Assembly: GCF_000247815.1 (NCBI RefSeq)
Contig: NC_021671.1
Location: forward strand, 21,192,267 to 21,256,266
From: Ficedula albicollis
Lineage: Eukaryota; Chordata; Aves; Passeriformes; Muscicapidae
Direction: 5' to 3'
DNA: 64,000 bases
The notes under the pieces were generated by a model. That model ran no database searches. It was not told where the DNA came from and saw nothing but the letters and a program-made list of their open reading frames with translations. Shown piece after piece: positions 14,479-28,365 of this stretch (positions within the stretch are counted from its first letter, which is position 1; every line of letters starts with the position of its first letter). The position numbers and the translations under genes were made by a program.

Positions 14479-15895
14479 CCTGGAGAAAGAAGAAGGAAAT
14501 ATTTCATTGTTCTTTTTTGCACACCACCAGCAGCACAGCCATGTTACATAAGTTCATGTAAGGCAGGACTTCTTTACAGAAGCTCATGGCTGCTTTTGCC
14601 TGGTTTGTACTACAGGCATTGGGAAAACTCTATCAGCAACTCATCCCTGCAAGCCTTATTTCAGCCTGAGAGCTCTGGAGGGCTTCTGTGGTTTGTGAGC
14701 CACACACTAAAGATCTGAATTGCTGCAAGGCTTCTCCACTGGAGGTGTGCCATGCAGCCTGGTGTGTGTCTGATTTGGACACCGCAGGGCAGCATGCAGT
14801 TAAACAGCAGAAGGGACCAGGAGAGATGCTGCCAGCTCCTGTGGAACACAGTACCATATCCCTCAACATGGCAGAGGAGAGGGAGATTTTTGGATGCCAA
14901 GGTTTTCAGAACAATCAGGAAATGGCATTAAGTACTGTGATGCCTCGGGAAAGGGCTGATTCCCAACCACTGACTTTTGACAGCTTTAGAACGTGCCAAA
15001 TTCCAACAGAGAGCTTCTCTCCTCTGTGTTTTCACACTCATTGTATCTAAAATCAAGAAGCCTAGAGGTCTGAACACCAGACCATAGAGTAAAGTCCTGG
15101 GAATTAAAATTATCCAAATAATAAGCAGTATGAAAAAAGTTGTGTTTCTGATTAGTTCAAATTTTTGGTTGATTTATCTTAATTTAAACTAACTGCTATC
15201 ATAATAAACCTCTCTTTCTGAGAAGCCATAGGGTTTAATTTCTACAAGGACTCCTGTCTAAAATGTTATTTTCTGGGGTTTTTTTCTTAAGTAGCAATTT
15301 ACAGTGGCAAAATTTCAATCACAGAATAAAATTAGAATGGGCAATTTAAAATTTTGTATTCAATAGTTACCGTGTGTGAGCCAGGGGTCCATTCCCAATG
15401 AAAGATCTTCTATTGTAAGTTAACAGTTCTCATGAGATACTGATACTCTAATTGCTAGTGGGTGGCATTTATCCATTTCTGCAAAACAACACCTTACTAG
15501 TGTAAGTGGAATTTCTTACTGATGAGCAAGCTACAGTACTAGTTTTAACTCAGCTTTTCATCTGGATTTGGCTTGTATACTAATAATGCACTTTTTCTGT
15601 GTCAACTCTGCATCAGATCATAAATAAGTATGTTTTCTATTAGCCTTGTCCGTTCTGCTCAAGTGGATTTCATGGGTGAGAAGGGCTCAAGGAATCTACT
15701 GTGGTTCCCTGATTCTGGCCAACTGAAGTTCATCAGTATCCATGATTATCATGTCTTTCACATTCTAAGCCCTGACAAGTTTCTAATAAAAAGCTCCCAT
15801 ATACTCAGATTTTCTGAGTTGAGTCCTCTCCTAAACTGTGCAAATTTTTAAGGCCAGAATTTCCAGGTGGTAATTCCAATGGTTCACATGTTTTA

Positions 15896-16002
15896 ATGTA
15901 GACACTAACTATATTGTGTCTCTTGTAACTCAGTGACCAGATATAAGAAGTCATTCCAGAAATTCAAACTCCTACTGAAATAATGTTGCATGAATTGGAA
16001 AA
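15896..16002 (+). repeat. Inverted repeat, left arm
   Basis: About 107 bases match the reverse complement of 16726-16832 at roughly 90 percent identity by eye. Shared words include CAGTGACCAGATATAA and TTCAAACTCCTACTGAAATA. The spacer is about 720 bases. The divergence is higher than in the tandem duplications, so this pair is older. Confidence 0.88.
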
Positions 16003-16725
16003 TCTGGGTGTTGCATGAATTTGGCTGTTCTTCATCTGGAGCCCTAAACATCTTTGGGATTTCCAAAAATCACTACCCAGGCAAGTGCTTGTTGCTCTTC
16101 ACCTGAGCATGGGAATTCTGATGCTCTCAGGACATCCCAGTCTTCCTAAATGTGAACTATATTATATATTCAGTTTCTACTGAGAAATAAGCCTTCAGAA
16201 GTTCCCTGGCAAGGGTCACACAGTGTCCATGGCCTTTGCAGCCCCAGAAATTCTATATACCATCAATATTTCAGATTTATTGAATATACAGCCAGTGTTC
16301 AGAGCTTTTACTTCAGGAAACTTTGCCTAGCAACTACTCTTCTACGTAACCCAAGCTCCTTACCCTCTGGGTTGTCTATATTACAATAGATATAGGTGGA
16401 AACAAAACCATCACCAACTTTGTAATTGCAATGAGGTTTTTGCACAGTAAAAGTGGTCCATTTTACTTTTGATGCCTGACTTAACATTGTGTTGCTGCTT
16501 CACTAGAAAAACTGGCCCTGCTGAGGAAATAAATATAGTGGCTATTTAAAGCTGCAACTATATTGGTGTGTGGTGCAAGGAATTCTGTCACTAGGATATT
16601 GTGCATTTGATCTTTATTTCATTCTTTATTTCTCCATTTCATTCTTTTTATTTCATTCATAAATCAGTATCCTCCCAAGCTATGGTGAAAATAGTTGGAA
16701 AATACATCCTGTCTTCCTGCTAATG

Positions 16726-16832
16726 TTTCCAATTCATGCAACACTATTTCAGTAGGAGTTTGAATTTCTGGGATGATTTATTATATCTGGTCACTGAGTT
16801 ATAAAAGACACAATATAGTTAGAGTCTACACT
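16726..16832 (-). repeat. Inverted repeat, right arm
   Basis: This is the reverse-complement partner of 15896-16002. The family is not recognised. The pair could be two opposite copies of an unknown short interspersed element or a single duplicated-inverted segment. Confidence 0.88.
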
Positions 16833-18465
16833 AAAGAACAAGGATTAATGTCTCTTTCATTTTCTTTCCTTCTGAGAGAGTATTCTTTCCTCCTGAGTCA
16901 AGATAAAGCTACTCAACTACTTTAAGTTTTACAGTATATAATTACATTTCCTTTAGCATCCAAATGCATTGTTTTGCTTTTAAATTTCATGTGAAAAAAC
17001 AATAATTGCTATGTTTCAGAAATTCTTGGTTCTAATACAGATGCTTAATAATAAGATATAGTAAGTTATAGAAATAAGATGCTTTGGTGGGCCTATTAGT
17101 TATTTATTGACCTTTTATCTGGAAAACATCAGGTGTCATGGTCCTGCTGTTGATCACTCTGAGCATTGTAACTTCCTATTTGTCTGAAGTGAAGGGCTGT
17201 TTATTTTTATGACATATACATTAGTTAGTAAAAGGTCTTGTTTTACTATAATTTAAAAATATTTCAGAACTTATATTTTACTCAGTGAATTTGTAAAAAA
17301 AAATATAAAAGTGAGAAAGAGAGGAAAGAATGAAAATCGGACTACAAAATATGTAAGAAAAGAAAATGTAGATGTAAGGCTGTGTAAAGGCCCCAGTCTT
17401 GTTCATGGAAATTGTGCTGTTCACTTAAATGGGAGCAGGAACTTGCCCTTTAGCAGAATGCCCTTTTGCTTACAAGACATGGGACTGTAACTATGCAAAA
17501 TGGTTTTGTGTATTTGCCATATTTTTTTCATGTCACTCAAGAGGTAAAGATCCCCAGGCTAGCATTAATGTCCAATAGAAGTTTTGTAAACCACCTATTT
17601 TCTGTGACAGTCTGCAGTCTGTTGCAGCTCTCATTCTGCTATCAAAAAAAGGGTCTTGAACATGAAAGTTAAAGGATGTTAAACATGAGCTGTTCATGTC
17701 TGAGAACTTGGCAGAGGATGAACACTGGAGTCTCAGTTCAGTCACTAATGTACAATAGGTGATTTCACAAAGCACCTTTGCAATTTGACAGCTTTGTTTG
17801 CAAGAGACCTCAGGATTCAATGAGCCTTTAGAATTGCTTAACATTACCCCATAGAAACCTGCCTCTGTAGGTCAAATCTAGAATTAATTCATTGACAGTA
17901 CCACACTTTCTGTGCTGTTTTGGCCCTAAGAGTACAGCAGGAGACTCAGTACACATTGCAGTCTGTAAGGTGTCTCTAGGTGTAATATGTATTTACATCT
18001 CTGAAATCCACTGAAGAGCTCAGGGGATATAGACATGACATTTAATGAGAAACTTTCAAATTACTTTTGTTAATAAAAAAAAAAAAAAAGCCAATCCAAA
18101 ATCACCACATTAAATCTTACTGTAAATGCTGTGGGTTATGTTTAGGGAATCAGAACTAATACCACCCTGGATTTTTCTACTCTGGCTGTAGCCTGTTAAA
18201 AGCACCATCCCGTTTTCATCATCAGTTTTTAGTGGAGATTGCAGTACCTGTACCCTATCCATTTGAGGTTGGTGACTGAGCTGCAGAAGATGGAACGAAG
18301 GCTGCTCAGTGTTGGGATGCTGAGAAGGAGTTATGCAGCTGGTTCCAAGCACAGTCAGCAGGGGACCCAGGGCCCATGGCCAAACAGGAAAAAACTCCCC
18401 TCACACAGAGAGAGGGGGCCAGTAATGCAGCTTCACACTGGTACCAGCCAGGAGTGGCTCCAGAG

Positions 18466-18890
18466 GGGATCACAAGAATGGTCAGAGGGCTGGAGCACCT
18501 CAGCAATGCAGGCAGGCTGAGAGAACTGGGCTGTTCAGCCTGGAGAAGAGAAAGCTCTGGGTAGACCTTACAGCAGCCTTCCAGTACCTAACAGGAGCCT
18601 ACAGGAAAGCTGGAGAGGGACTTTTTACCAGGGTGTGTAGTGATAGGACAAAGAGAAATGGCTTTAAACTGAGAGTAGGTTTAGCTTAGATATTAGGAAA
18701 AGATTCTTTAGTATGAGGTTGGTGAGACACCGGAAGTTGTTCCCAACAGAAATTGTGGATGCTGCATTGCTGGAAGTGTTCAAAGCCAGGCTGGACAAGG
18801 CTTTGAGCAACATAGTTTAGCCCGTGGCAGGGAGGATGGAACAAGGTCCCTTCAAACCACTCTGATTCTGTGAACATCATTCTGTAATGT
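18466..18890 (+). mobile_element. CR1 LINE fragment, 5'-truncated, with 3' end
   Basis: The sequence covers the C-terminal part of the CR1 reverse transcriptase ORF and the 3' UTR. A short frame reads RGLEHLSNAGRLRELG, close to the CR1 motif of that region, before a frameshift. It ends in the typical octamer-like ATTCTGTG...ATTCTGTA tail near 18864-18888. It is a non-autonomous dead copy. Confidence 0.9.
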
Positions 18891-21635
18891 AGAAGATCTC
18901 TGCTTTGAGATTCCTAAAATTGCTGTATTTATTTGATAAGTTCATAATTAATTCACATTTTATACTGCGCTGGTACAGTGTGAAAATTATCAGGAATAAA
19001 GTTAACTCAAGACATGAAAAAAAGTTATATGCTCAAAAAATTAACTTCTTTCATACAATGCATTGGATAATTTGTGATATTTATCTATTTGTTGGCCTAG
19101 GCTAGGGATAATGGGAAGTTGTTTTTTCAGCACTTGTGGATAACCTGACCTTTCAGTATGATTAGGTTCCACTAGATGGGATAACTGTGATGAGACCCCC
19201 TACCTGGAAGAGATTTCTGCAGTTCAGTGCATGCTGCTTGCAAATAAAAGTTATCCTCCATTTTGTGATACCATTTGGAATGGAACTTTTAAAGACTGAA
19301 CATGTTATGTCAAAGCCTCTAAGAAGGAAGAGACATGAGTAGTTAAAACCAATATAGTTTATCAGCCCCATGTAATGGAAATATATGGTAAAGATCTGTT
19401 TCTCCGTCCAACTGTACTGCTTACAGGAGTAAGGATCACTCACATGAGGATTTATGGGATAAAGTCCAGGGCTGCCATTTCAAAGCACTAAATCAAATTG
19501 TTAAATAATTGTATTTTTTAGGAATGTCTCCAACCAGCACTTTTTACCACAGTACAAGAAACAACAAACTGAAAGCATGCCTTTCTCTTTGGCATATTTT
19601 CCTTCTCATGACAAATCTACTAATGCATGTTAGTAAGAAAAGAACATACTCTTTTAAGTAGAGGAGTGCATTAAGGACAGATTCATGTTAAAAATGAAAA
19701 TGAGAAGAGTCTGGTTTTTAGTTGTTTAAATTTCTTGGTATCCTAAGTTTAAATAAAAAAAGTCCATTGATTCTTAGTAGTAGTCTGGACCAGGATCCCT
19801 TGGTGCTATTACATGTAGTACTTTTGTGTCTTGTAAGTCATCCTTGCAAAGTAGGAGTGTAGCATGTCTCAAATTTATAAACAACCTGAGAACCAGAGAT
19901 GCAGCCTGTTACTTTAGCTGTGACTATTTATTCCTGTAAGCCACCCTCAAAACTTGCAGCAGAGATCAGAGATTTTACAGGTTTTGTACTGCTTTGTGGA
20001 TTATACCTGAAAGCCAACTCCTTCGCTCACTGGGGTAGCATTACTCTTGGAGAATTTTGGAGAATTAAAATTACTTTGAACATTCTGACTCTACAGCCAT
20101 TTCTTGGCTTTTTTTCTGAACTTTTAAAGCTAGATTCTCTATCTAAACTTTTGAATTGAGGTACTAGCAGAACTTAGGCAGCACGAGAGAAGAGCTTTGT
20201 TGGAACTTGAAAGAAAACCACAGTCTGAAGTGAAAGCAACGTGACACTGCAGAACCACCACAAACGTTCTTTCATTACTTCTATTGTGCTCTCTCCTTGA
20301 AGAACTTCAAAACCATATCTACTCCCACAGTTTTTGTGACTGTACCCTTAGTTTAAAGCAAGAACAGAAAGCATTGTGTTTGTCTCATTCACAGTCACTG
20401 CTGAACCTTGAGATGGCCCAGGGGTTTTTTCCTCTGTCAAGTACAAGTATTGTGCTCGTATTCTAGCTAGTAAATAATGCTGCCTCAAGTAAATGAAAAA
20501 AAAAATCTGAATTCCTATCTGGGTTTCAGATTTGGATCACCTATTTTATTCCAAAGGTTTCAGTGTTTATTTCAAAGAGAGAAGCTAAACAAATGTTTTC
20601 TTTTTACTTATGATAGATAGAAATACCTTAGAAGTTTGACAATGCATTATGCCTTACTAGAACAAAAAGAGCAACCTGAAACTTTACAAATGATGAATGC
20701 TGCAGTGCAACTCCCAGTAGAAAATCCCAGTATAGGGCACAGGCAGATCAGATTAGGTTTATCTTTGATCAAGAGCCAGAAACATCAGGAGACAATGATA
20801 GTAATTTTGTATTCTTTTATTTTCATAGAGAACATGAGATAAGCATTAGAAACAGTTATTATTTATATTATATGAGGAATTAATTATTAATTACTTTATT
20901 TAAAACAAAGCTAAGCCTGAGTGAAATAAAATTGGATACTATTCTGCCATTCTTACTCTTAATGTTCAATTAATTATCTTCTATTATTCCATTCTTCAGC
21001 CTAGGAAGGGGAAAAAAAAAAGCAAAAAACCCCCAAACCCAAAAAACTGCCCAAAACCTTTAAATTAAGTATAGTCTAATGCCTGGGCACAGATCCACTT
21101 TTAATGCTGCAATTCACTTCAACAGTTTTTGATAATTTCAGACCCAGTAACTCAATCTCCTGCCATTTAAATACAGTATTAGGTCACAAAGATTGAATTT
21201 CCATTGCAGTGTAAACTTTCAAAAAGAGGCAAATTGTGTGTTTTTAGTTGATTTTTTTTTTCTTAATTAATGCATTCCAACCTGTGCTGCAAAGAAAAGA
21301 GTCCAAAGGTGAACCTTACCTGTCTTTACCGGACTGTTATTGCACACATCTATAGATATCAAGGCGATAGGATCCTGTATAGGATAGTCCCTGGAAGCAG
21401 GGACAACTAGAAATTTGAATATGAACTTTCTATTGCTGGCTTTTTTTTTGTATGCTGCTAGTTACAATTTTTTTTTCTCCAGGTATGGTCTATTTTTTAA
21501 TAAAATTATGCAGAAAGCCAGAAATTTCTTGAAAAAAAGAGAAAAGGGGATTAACCTTTGTATTCTTCAGTAGTGATTAGAGAGAACTCCGTGTTGGAAT
21601 TTCACAACTGTTTCTTTAAGTGAACATATATACAT

Positions 21636-22000
<365 letters not shown>

Positions 22001-22878
22001 TATATATATATATATAAGGGGGCATTTTGTGGAAGACTATGATTGGAATTGCATTCTCCTTTTACAGGTGGACTGTTAATTGACATTGAAGGAAACTTGT
22101 TCAAATCAGTAATATGGGATGTCAAAGTTCAAGTATATCTTCTGTACACTATGTGCTCAATCTGTAACTATTTATAAACATTGAAATCACAGGTGGAACT
22201 TGGATCTCTCACACTAATATGCTCATACATGATAAAAAATTGCAAGTCAGGAAAGAAAGCATAGTTTCTTGTACATGTAGCTATGTTAAAAGACTCGGGG
22301 CTCATAGAAAATGTAAAAGCTAAAGCCTACTTTTTGCTTATCTCATGAAGTTTCTGACCAGTGCATTCAGTTAATTCAGTTACCTTTCTACCATCGTTCT
22401 TATAAAGCTCTACAATCTTCATCCATTTTTTGCTAGAACACATTCAGCCAACTGTGGTTTCTCTCACACTACCTCAGGTCCCTGTGCTCCCACACTTTCT
22501 TTCATTCTTTAAATCGTGTGAGCTTCCTTCCTCAAAAATGACAACTGTTTCCTTGCCCCATCTACTACTCTCTAAGACTTCCTCTCAGAGAATGTGCATC
22601 TAAGAAACTAATTTTTAAATTTTTTGACACTATGACCTTTACTGGCATTTGAGAGGCTTGACATTTCTCTCTGAGAGTCATATCTCAGCATCCCCTACAC
22701 TCAGGCTGTACTTCTCATCAGCATGCTTGGCTCTAGCTTATTGCACTTGGGATCAGTCAGGAACAAGGTCTGAAGGCAAAAGAGCTGGGGAGAAACAAAC
22801 ACAGCTTGAAACAAAAATAAAAATTACTGCAATCTGCAGAAAAACAGGCAGGCACATGGGTTGAACAATCTGCATTCC

Positions 22879-23030
22879 TGGAATCACAAGAGGGCTTGAG
22901 TTTGAAAGGACCTATCCCTCTGACCCCACCATGGCCAGGGATTCCTCCCCGTTAGATCAGGCTGCTCAGGGCCCCACCCAACCTGGCCTTGAACACTTGC
23001 AAGGATGGGCATCTATAGAATGGGACAGTC
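22879..23030 (-). mobile_element. CR1 LINE 3'-end fragment
   Basis: On the + strand it reads GGAATCACAAGAGGG... through AACCTGGCCTTGAACACTTG and AGGATGGGC, which is the reverse complement of the CR1 3' region. Only about 150 bases are recognisable. Confidence 0.88.
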
Positions 23031-26000
23031 ACAGAAGTTTTTTCCTTTTGTCAAGATATTTTTGATCTGACACTGACAAGTATCTGTGTGTGTGTATATA
23101 TACAGACATGCTCAGGGAGATATATTTTTATATACCTGTGTATCAATGTGTTTATCTAAAACAGTATTTTCAGACAGGCTGATGTTTCTCATACCTTTAG
23201 CCTTTAATTTTCTCACACAGGTGCTCACATTCTCAATTTCTTGCTTGTCTATACACTGATCATTCCCTATACAGGCTCCTACTTTTGCCTCCTCATGAAT
23301 TTGATTCTCAGCTCATTTTGTTCCTCATTGTCCAAGGTACTACTGTCAAAATTGTGTGTCCCAGGTATTGATTCGGCCATGTTACTTTGCCACCACTTCA
23401 GTATCTTTCTGTTTTGATGCTCCCTGAGTTTCATCTTCCCAGGGCTCCTTTGAACAGCCTAGATAGTGATACATTGCTGCTGCTTCTCCCTTGATCTTGT
23501 CATTGTCTCAGTGCTGCCATTTCCCAAATAAATATCCATTTTTCATATTTAATTCTCCTACCTAGAACAATGCTCAATGTTTAAGGGCAAGGTCACTTCA
23601 GGCTCAAAGACAGCACTTCCAAAGCTGTGAAGTCTGAATTTTTGCTTTTTCATAATATCATATGTCAAGGAATTTAAAAATAATTTTAATAAAAGATATT
23701 TTAATACTAGGCTCTTTACTTGAAATGTTTAGCTACTTTCAGGCAAGACTACATTTTTGTCTTGTATTCATACAGTATCTAGCAGAGCAGACTTCTCATC
23801 GGGGACACCCCTCTGTAGTGGGAGACAGAGGAAAGAATGCTGTATGTCACTTAATTTTCATATCAATGAATTGATTTATTACAGGTATTTCAAAACTAAT
23901 AACTAATTTCAGCTTTGGATCCACCATATAACAATATAGTAAGTATTTAAAGATTCAGGGAGAAATTCTAAATGTTATTTTCGTGATTTTTTGGCTTATA
24001 AACATTTGGAACAGTTCTCTAATCATGAATTATGGGTTTGAAAGCATGCTCTATAGTATTTATATATCAAGTTTATAAATTAGTTTCATTTTAACCAACT
24101 ATCACTCATCAGTAATCAATTAGTCATCTGTGAGCTATGGATAATTATCACTATTTATGTTTTAGCCTAAATTCTCTAACATTTAAAAAAGGCAGTATTT
24201 GAATAAGTGTCCCTGGAGGGAATATTTCAGTGCTCACCTCTGCTTTTAATTACTATAAATTTCTTCTAATTTCACAGTTATTCACTAGTGACATTTTATT
24301 TACAGATAAATGTCTCATGCACTGAAGAAGGAAAGACGCATTAGCAGGCTCAAAATTTTGTGTTTGGTCCTTTCTTATGTGTTGATAATTCATATATTAT
24401 TTGATTACCTGTCTATTTATTTACTTTCTATGCTTATTTTTTGGATTTTGCATGTTGTAGAGTGGAGTAGTTCAGATGGATTCCTGGTGCTGAGTAACAG
24501 TCCTTATAATTATGAAGGAATTTTAAGAGTGAGCACATGCTTATCCAGCTTGATGAATTCCAGCCTAAGCCCTCTGAACCATTCCAAGAGGACAAAAAGG
24601 CTCTTTCCCACCTACAATGTAGAAATGGGGCACTATCATCACAAATGGCAGTCTCCACACCAAGGTTTGAAGAATTTGCTGAGTGCTTGGCATTATGCTT
24701 TGAAAGAAGTTAGCTAAAGAACAGCTCTCTAGGAGAGAACAGTTCTTGTGAACCTTCTTTAAAAGTGCTTAGAGGAAATGTGCTGGTCCGTAGATCTAAA
24801 TGCATTGTTTTGATAATTTAGACCTTTGTCATTAACTTAGACTCATTTCCCAAATTTGACAGGCACACAAATATTGCAAATATGAGTGTGAAACTATGCT
24901 AATACAAAAATGTGCTAAAAATGTAAAGCTGCATTAATAACTGTAACACTTGTCTGTAATCCTTTCAAGGCCATAAACTGTGCTTTTACTTATGCTGTTG
25001 TAGTTAGTGATACTGCAGTAGCATATTGCAATATTGCAATGTAGTATGCCTTGTAATAATGCATAGCATATCTATATCTATTTTGGTGCACTATGCAATT
25101 ATTTATAGTGGCACCCTGCTGTATTTTTGGGATAAAACCAGTATTTACTGTAGCACTTTCCAGCTGGGCTCAATACCACGCTTTCTGCCTTGAGAGCAGT
25201 TGCTGCTCAGGAATTTAGACAATAATTTATTCTTTGCCTTTGCTTCTCCTGTGGCCAAAGGCTAGCTCCTTTCCTGGTGTTCATAACCCAGCCCCAGTCC
25301 AGGCTGGACTCTCTGGAAAAGTTGCAAGTGCATTACAAAGTAAGCTGTGTGAGCAGCAGAGCCAACAAATCTACACACAGAGCATCTTTTTCCCCGATTA
25401 CCACTCTGAACAAATCCAGTTTCTTCTCATGTTCCGTGGGTTCGTTTTTCCTTCCTTGCTATGCTTTCTTGAAAACCTGTGGATGTCCTCAGTATCTCTT
25501 CCAGTGCATAGGCTACCAGCTGGGCAGGGGATGTGTCCAGGGTACGTGGATGCTGCAGCAGACCCTGAGTCAGCTCAGTTCACACCATGGTTTTCCTTCT
25601 CAACAGGATCAGCAACAGAGCTCTCACTGCCCCATTCAGCCATAATTTTAATGAAATTTGTAGGACTTCAGCATGTCTAAGACTTCTGTCTCTGTTTCTT
25701 TAAAGGTATTCAGTTTGACACTATTGTAGATGTGGAAGATTGCTGCATGGAGGTATTACAGGCAGTCAGGTCAAGGTCAGAGAGAAGGCTGAATTTAAAT
25801 GAAGCCCTGTTGGAAACAAGGGTTTTCTTCACTATCCACAGTATATTATCTCCCTCTGGAATGCTAAAAAACCTGCTTTTTCACTCCCTCCTCTTCCCTC
25901 TTTTACCAGTACAACTCTACACAGTTAGATGGAACCATTTTTTTTCCCAAGGAGCAGCTGTTTAAAATATTTCTGTAGTTTCTGAATTTTTGTGAATGAC

Positions 26001-26295
26001 CCAGTACTTCAAGAGACAGGTGTTCTGAGGATACTCACCATTCTACAGCTGTAGTTTGCTTTTCCAGAAAAATAAGCCAACTATAATACCATGCAAATGA
26101 AATACTTTTGAGTATCTGAAATTTAACTTACCCTTTACTTCTTCCAGTGGGCTTTTAGTTTTTGTTCCAGTTTTTTAGTTGTTTAATCCATGCCTTGGAA
26201 ATGTATCCTTCAAATCCAAGGCTTCTGGAAAAATGAAACATTAACATTTCTAAGTAAAAGTTACTTAGTTTTCAGAGGGGCTGCAAGACTTTCAA

Positions 26296-26668
26296 GATTC
26301 AAAAACCTAAAGAAAATAGTGTAGGCTTTAGAAACTTCTGAGGAAATTGTCACTTAAAGAAGTTTTGTGAGTAATTTCAGGTAATTTGAGACCTCATTAG
26401 TAGGAAAGATGGTCCTGTTTCACTACGTGCTTCATATTGGCTCATTATCCACCAGTAGGAAAGATGGTCCTGTTTCACTACGTGCTGCATATTAGCTCAT
26501 TATCCACCTGATTCAAAAACCTAAAGAAAATAGTGTAGGCTTTAGAAACTTCTGAGGAAATTGTCACTTAAAGAAGTTTTGTGAGTAATTTCAGGTAATT
26601 TGAGACCTCATTAGTAGGAAAGATGGTCCTGTTTCACTACGTGCTGCATATTAGCTCATTATCCACCT
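26296..26668. repeat. Nested tandem duplication, 214-bp period containing a 55-bp duplication
   Basis: The outer copies are 26296-26509 and 26510-26668. The first contains two adjacent 55-bp copies (26399-26453 and 26454-26508, starting AGTAGGAAAGATGGTCCTG). The second contains one (26613-26667). The second inner copy and the third are closest to each other (both have gctgcatattag). Confidence 0.92.
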
Positions 26669-27913
26669 CCTCACTGATGCTGGCTGTTACAATCACACAC
26701 CTTGAAGGAGGATATGTTTTCAGTAAGATTAATATTTTGATGTACTTGGCCATATGTCCCACATGCTGTAGTGCTGATGAAAGGGTGAGAGCAAGAATGA
26801 CCCTTTTAACAATGGCATATTCTGAAGCTGTTTTAATAACTTTTGAAACTAAGCCACTAGCTGCCAAAAATGAACAGAGTGGTGCCAGCAGCATCATTAG
26901 AGTGGTGGGGAGGGCAAACCTGTATTTCTTAAACTGGCCTTGTTGTTGCAGCCAGAAAGTGGTTGTATCATATTAGAGACTACAGGATTCCTCATATTGT
27001 TTGTATTACTTGTGTATAACCCGTCCCATTCAATGAGGAGATTTAACATGTAAAGGACACTTGTAATGCCTGTTCCCACCCCATGAAAACCAGCAAGTCC
27101 CAGTACATGAAGGATGGCTGTGGAAGGCTTCTGGGTACTGCCCTGAGGCCAGTTTTACATTGTCTCATGAAGCAGAGTTCAGCCAATATTTCCTTTCTTT
27201 TTCTTTTATAGATGAAAAAACTGAAATGCTCAGTGATATGAAGTGGCAAAGGTCATAGAATAAACATCACTCCTGGGAATAAAAGTAAAGAAACAATTTA
27301 TGTGAAGAACTTGCTCTGTAGGGATTTTTTTTATACCAGACTGTGCTCAAAATAATGCAGCTCTCATAATGATTTCTTCATTTTTTCTTTTCTGGGTGTT
27401 ACCAGTCAGAAATATTTCTTCCTTAAGACTAATAAAAACAGTAACATAGTAAACCTGTTGCTTTTAAAAGCATGCTCACTATGCCATGTGCACCTGCCAT
27501 TTTCAGAATCTTTTGAAGAAGTGGTAAATCTTGTTATGCTTAAGTATTTTTTTCACAAGAGAATTGGGATTTGCTGGGATTTCTCTGTGTGCGTTAATTC
27601 AGGCATATGAATTTTGTTTTCAAAAACAGGTTTTTTCCAGATAATAACTTATTCCTTGAATAAACAGCAATATTTAGCAGGGTAAGAGAAATGGCAAGCA
27701 GTGAATGAAAGTATTGGAGGAGAACATTTCACCTTTTGCATATGACAAGTGTTAAAAACTAAAATATCTCTAAAGCCAGCTGGCAGAGTCAGGCTGGTAC
27801 AGTGCTAAATTTTGGATTTAGTGTGAGAATAATGTTGAAAACATGCTGATGACTTGTTGTTGCTAAGTAGTGCTTAATCTAAAACAAGGACTTTCTTTAC
27901 TCCTTCTCCAATC

Positions 27914-28001
27914 TTTTTTTAAAATGAGTTTCTATCAGATGTACTAATTAGGAGACCCACACTGTATATCCTCAAAAGAATTAAGGATTTCACTCCAGCT
28001 A
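27914..28001 (+). repeat. Dispersed repeat of unknown family, copy A
   Basis: About 88 bases align with 31284-31371 in the same orientation at roughly 80 percent identity. The core is CTAATTAGGAGACCCA. Copy A runs directly into an old CR1 fragment, so it may belong to an uncharacterised part of a CR1 subfamily. Confidence 0.78.
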
Positions 28002-28365
28002 AGTGGGTTTGTTTAGCCTTGTGAAAGGAAGGCTTAGGGCAGACTGTATCATCAGGTTTCAGTATTTAAAAGGTGACTACAAAGAGGATAGAGACTTCTT
28101 TTTACGAGCAGTTCAATGGGAAAATGAGGGGTAATGGGTACAAGTTACTACTGGGGAGATTCTGATTAGACATGAATGGAAAATTTTTCACAATCAGCGA
28201 ATGGAATAACCTCCTCAGGGAAGTGGTGTTGGACTCTCCAGTGTTGCAGTTTTAAGATTCTGCAGGTCAGGGTGCTGGACCATCTTGTCTAGACTGTGCT
28301 TTTGCCAGGAAAGTTTGGACCACATGATCCTTGAGCTCCTGTCCAACACGGCTGGTGATACTTAG
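28002..28365 (+). mobile_element. Old CR1 LINE fragment
   Basis: This is a degenerate CR1-like 3' region in sense orientation. Recognisable stretches are GAATAACCTCCTCAGGGAAGTGGT and the final CCACATGATCCTTGAGCTCCTGTCCAAC, where CR1 copies describe the 3' end. It is much more diverged than the 36.3 kb copy. The left boundary is uncertain. Confidence 0.75.

Noticed and set aside
24310..24717. 135-codon open frame with hydrophobic N-terminal part
   Set aside because: It is AT-rich intronic sequence with no family resemblance and no paired splice signals. Its hydrophobicity follows from the T-rich composition.
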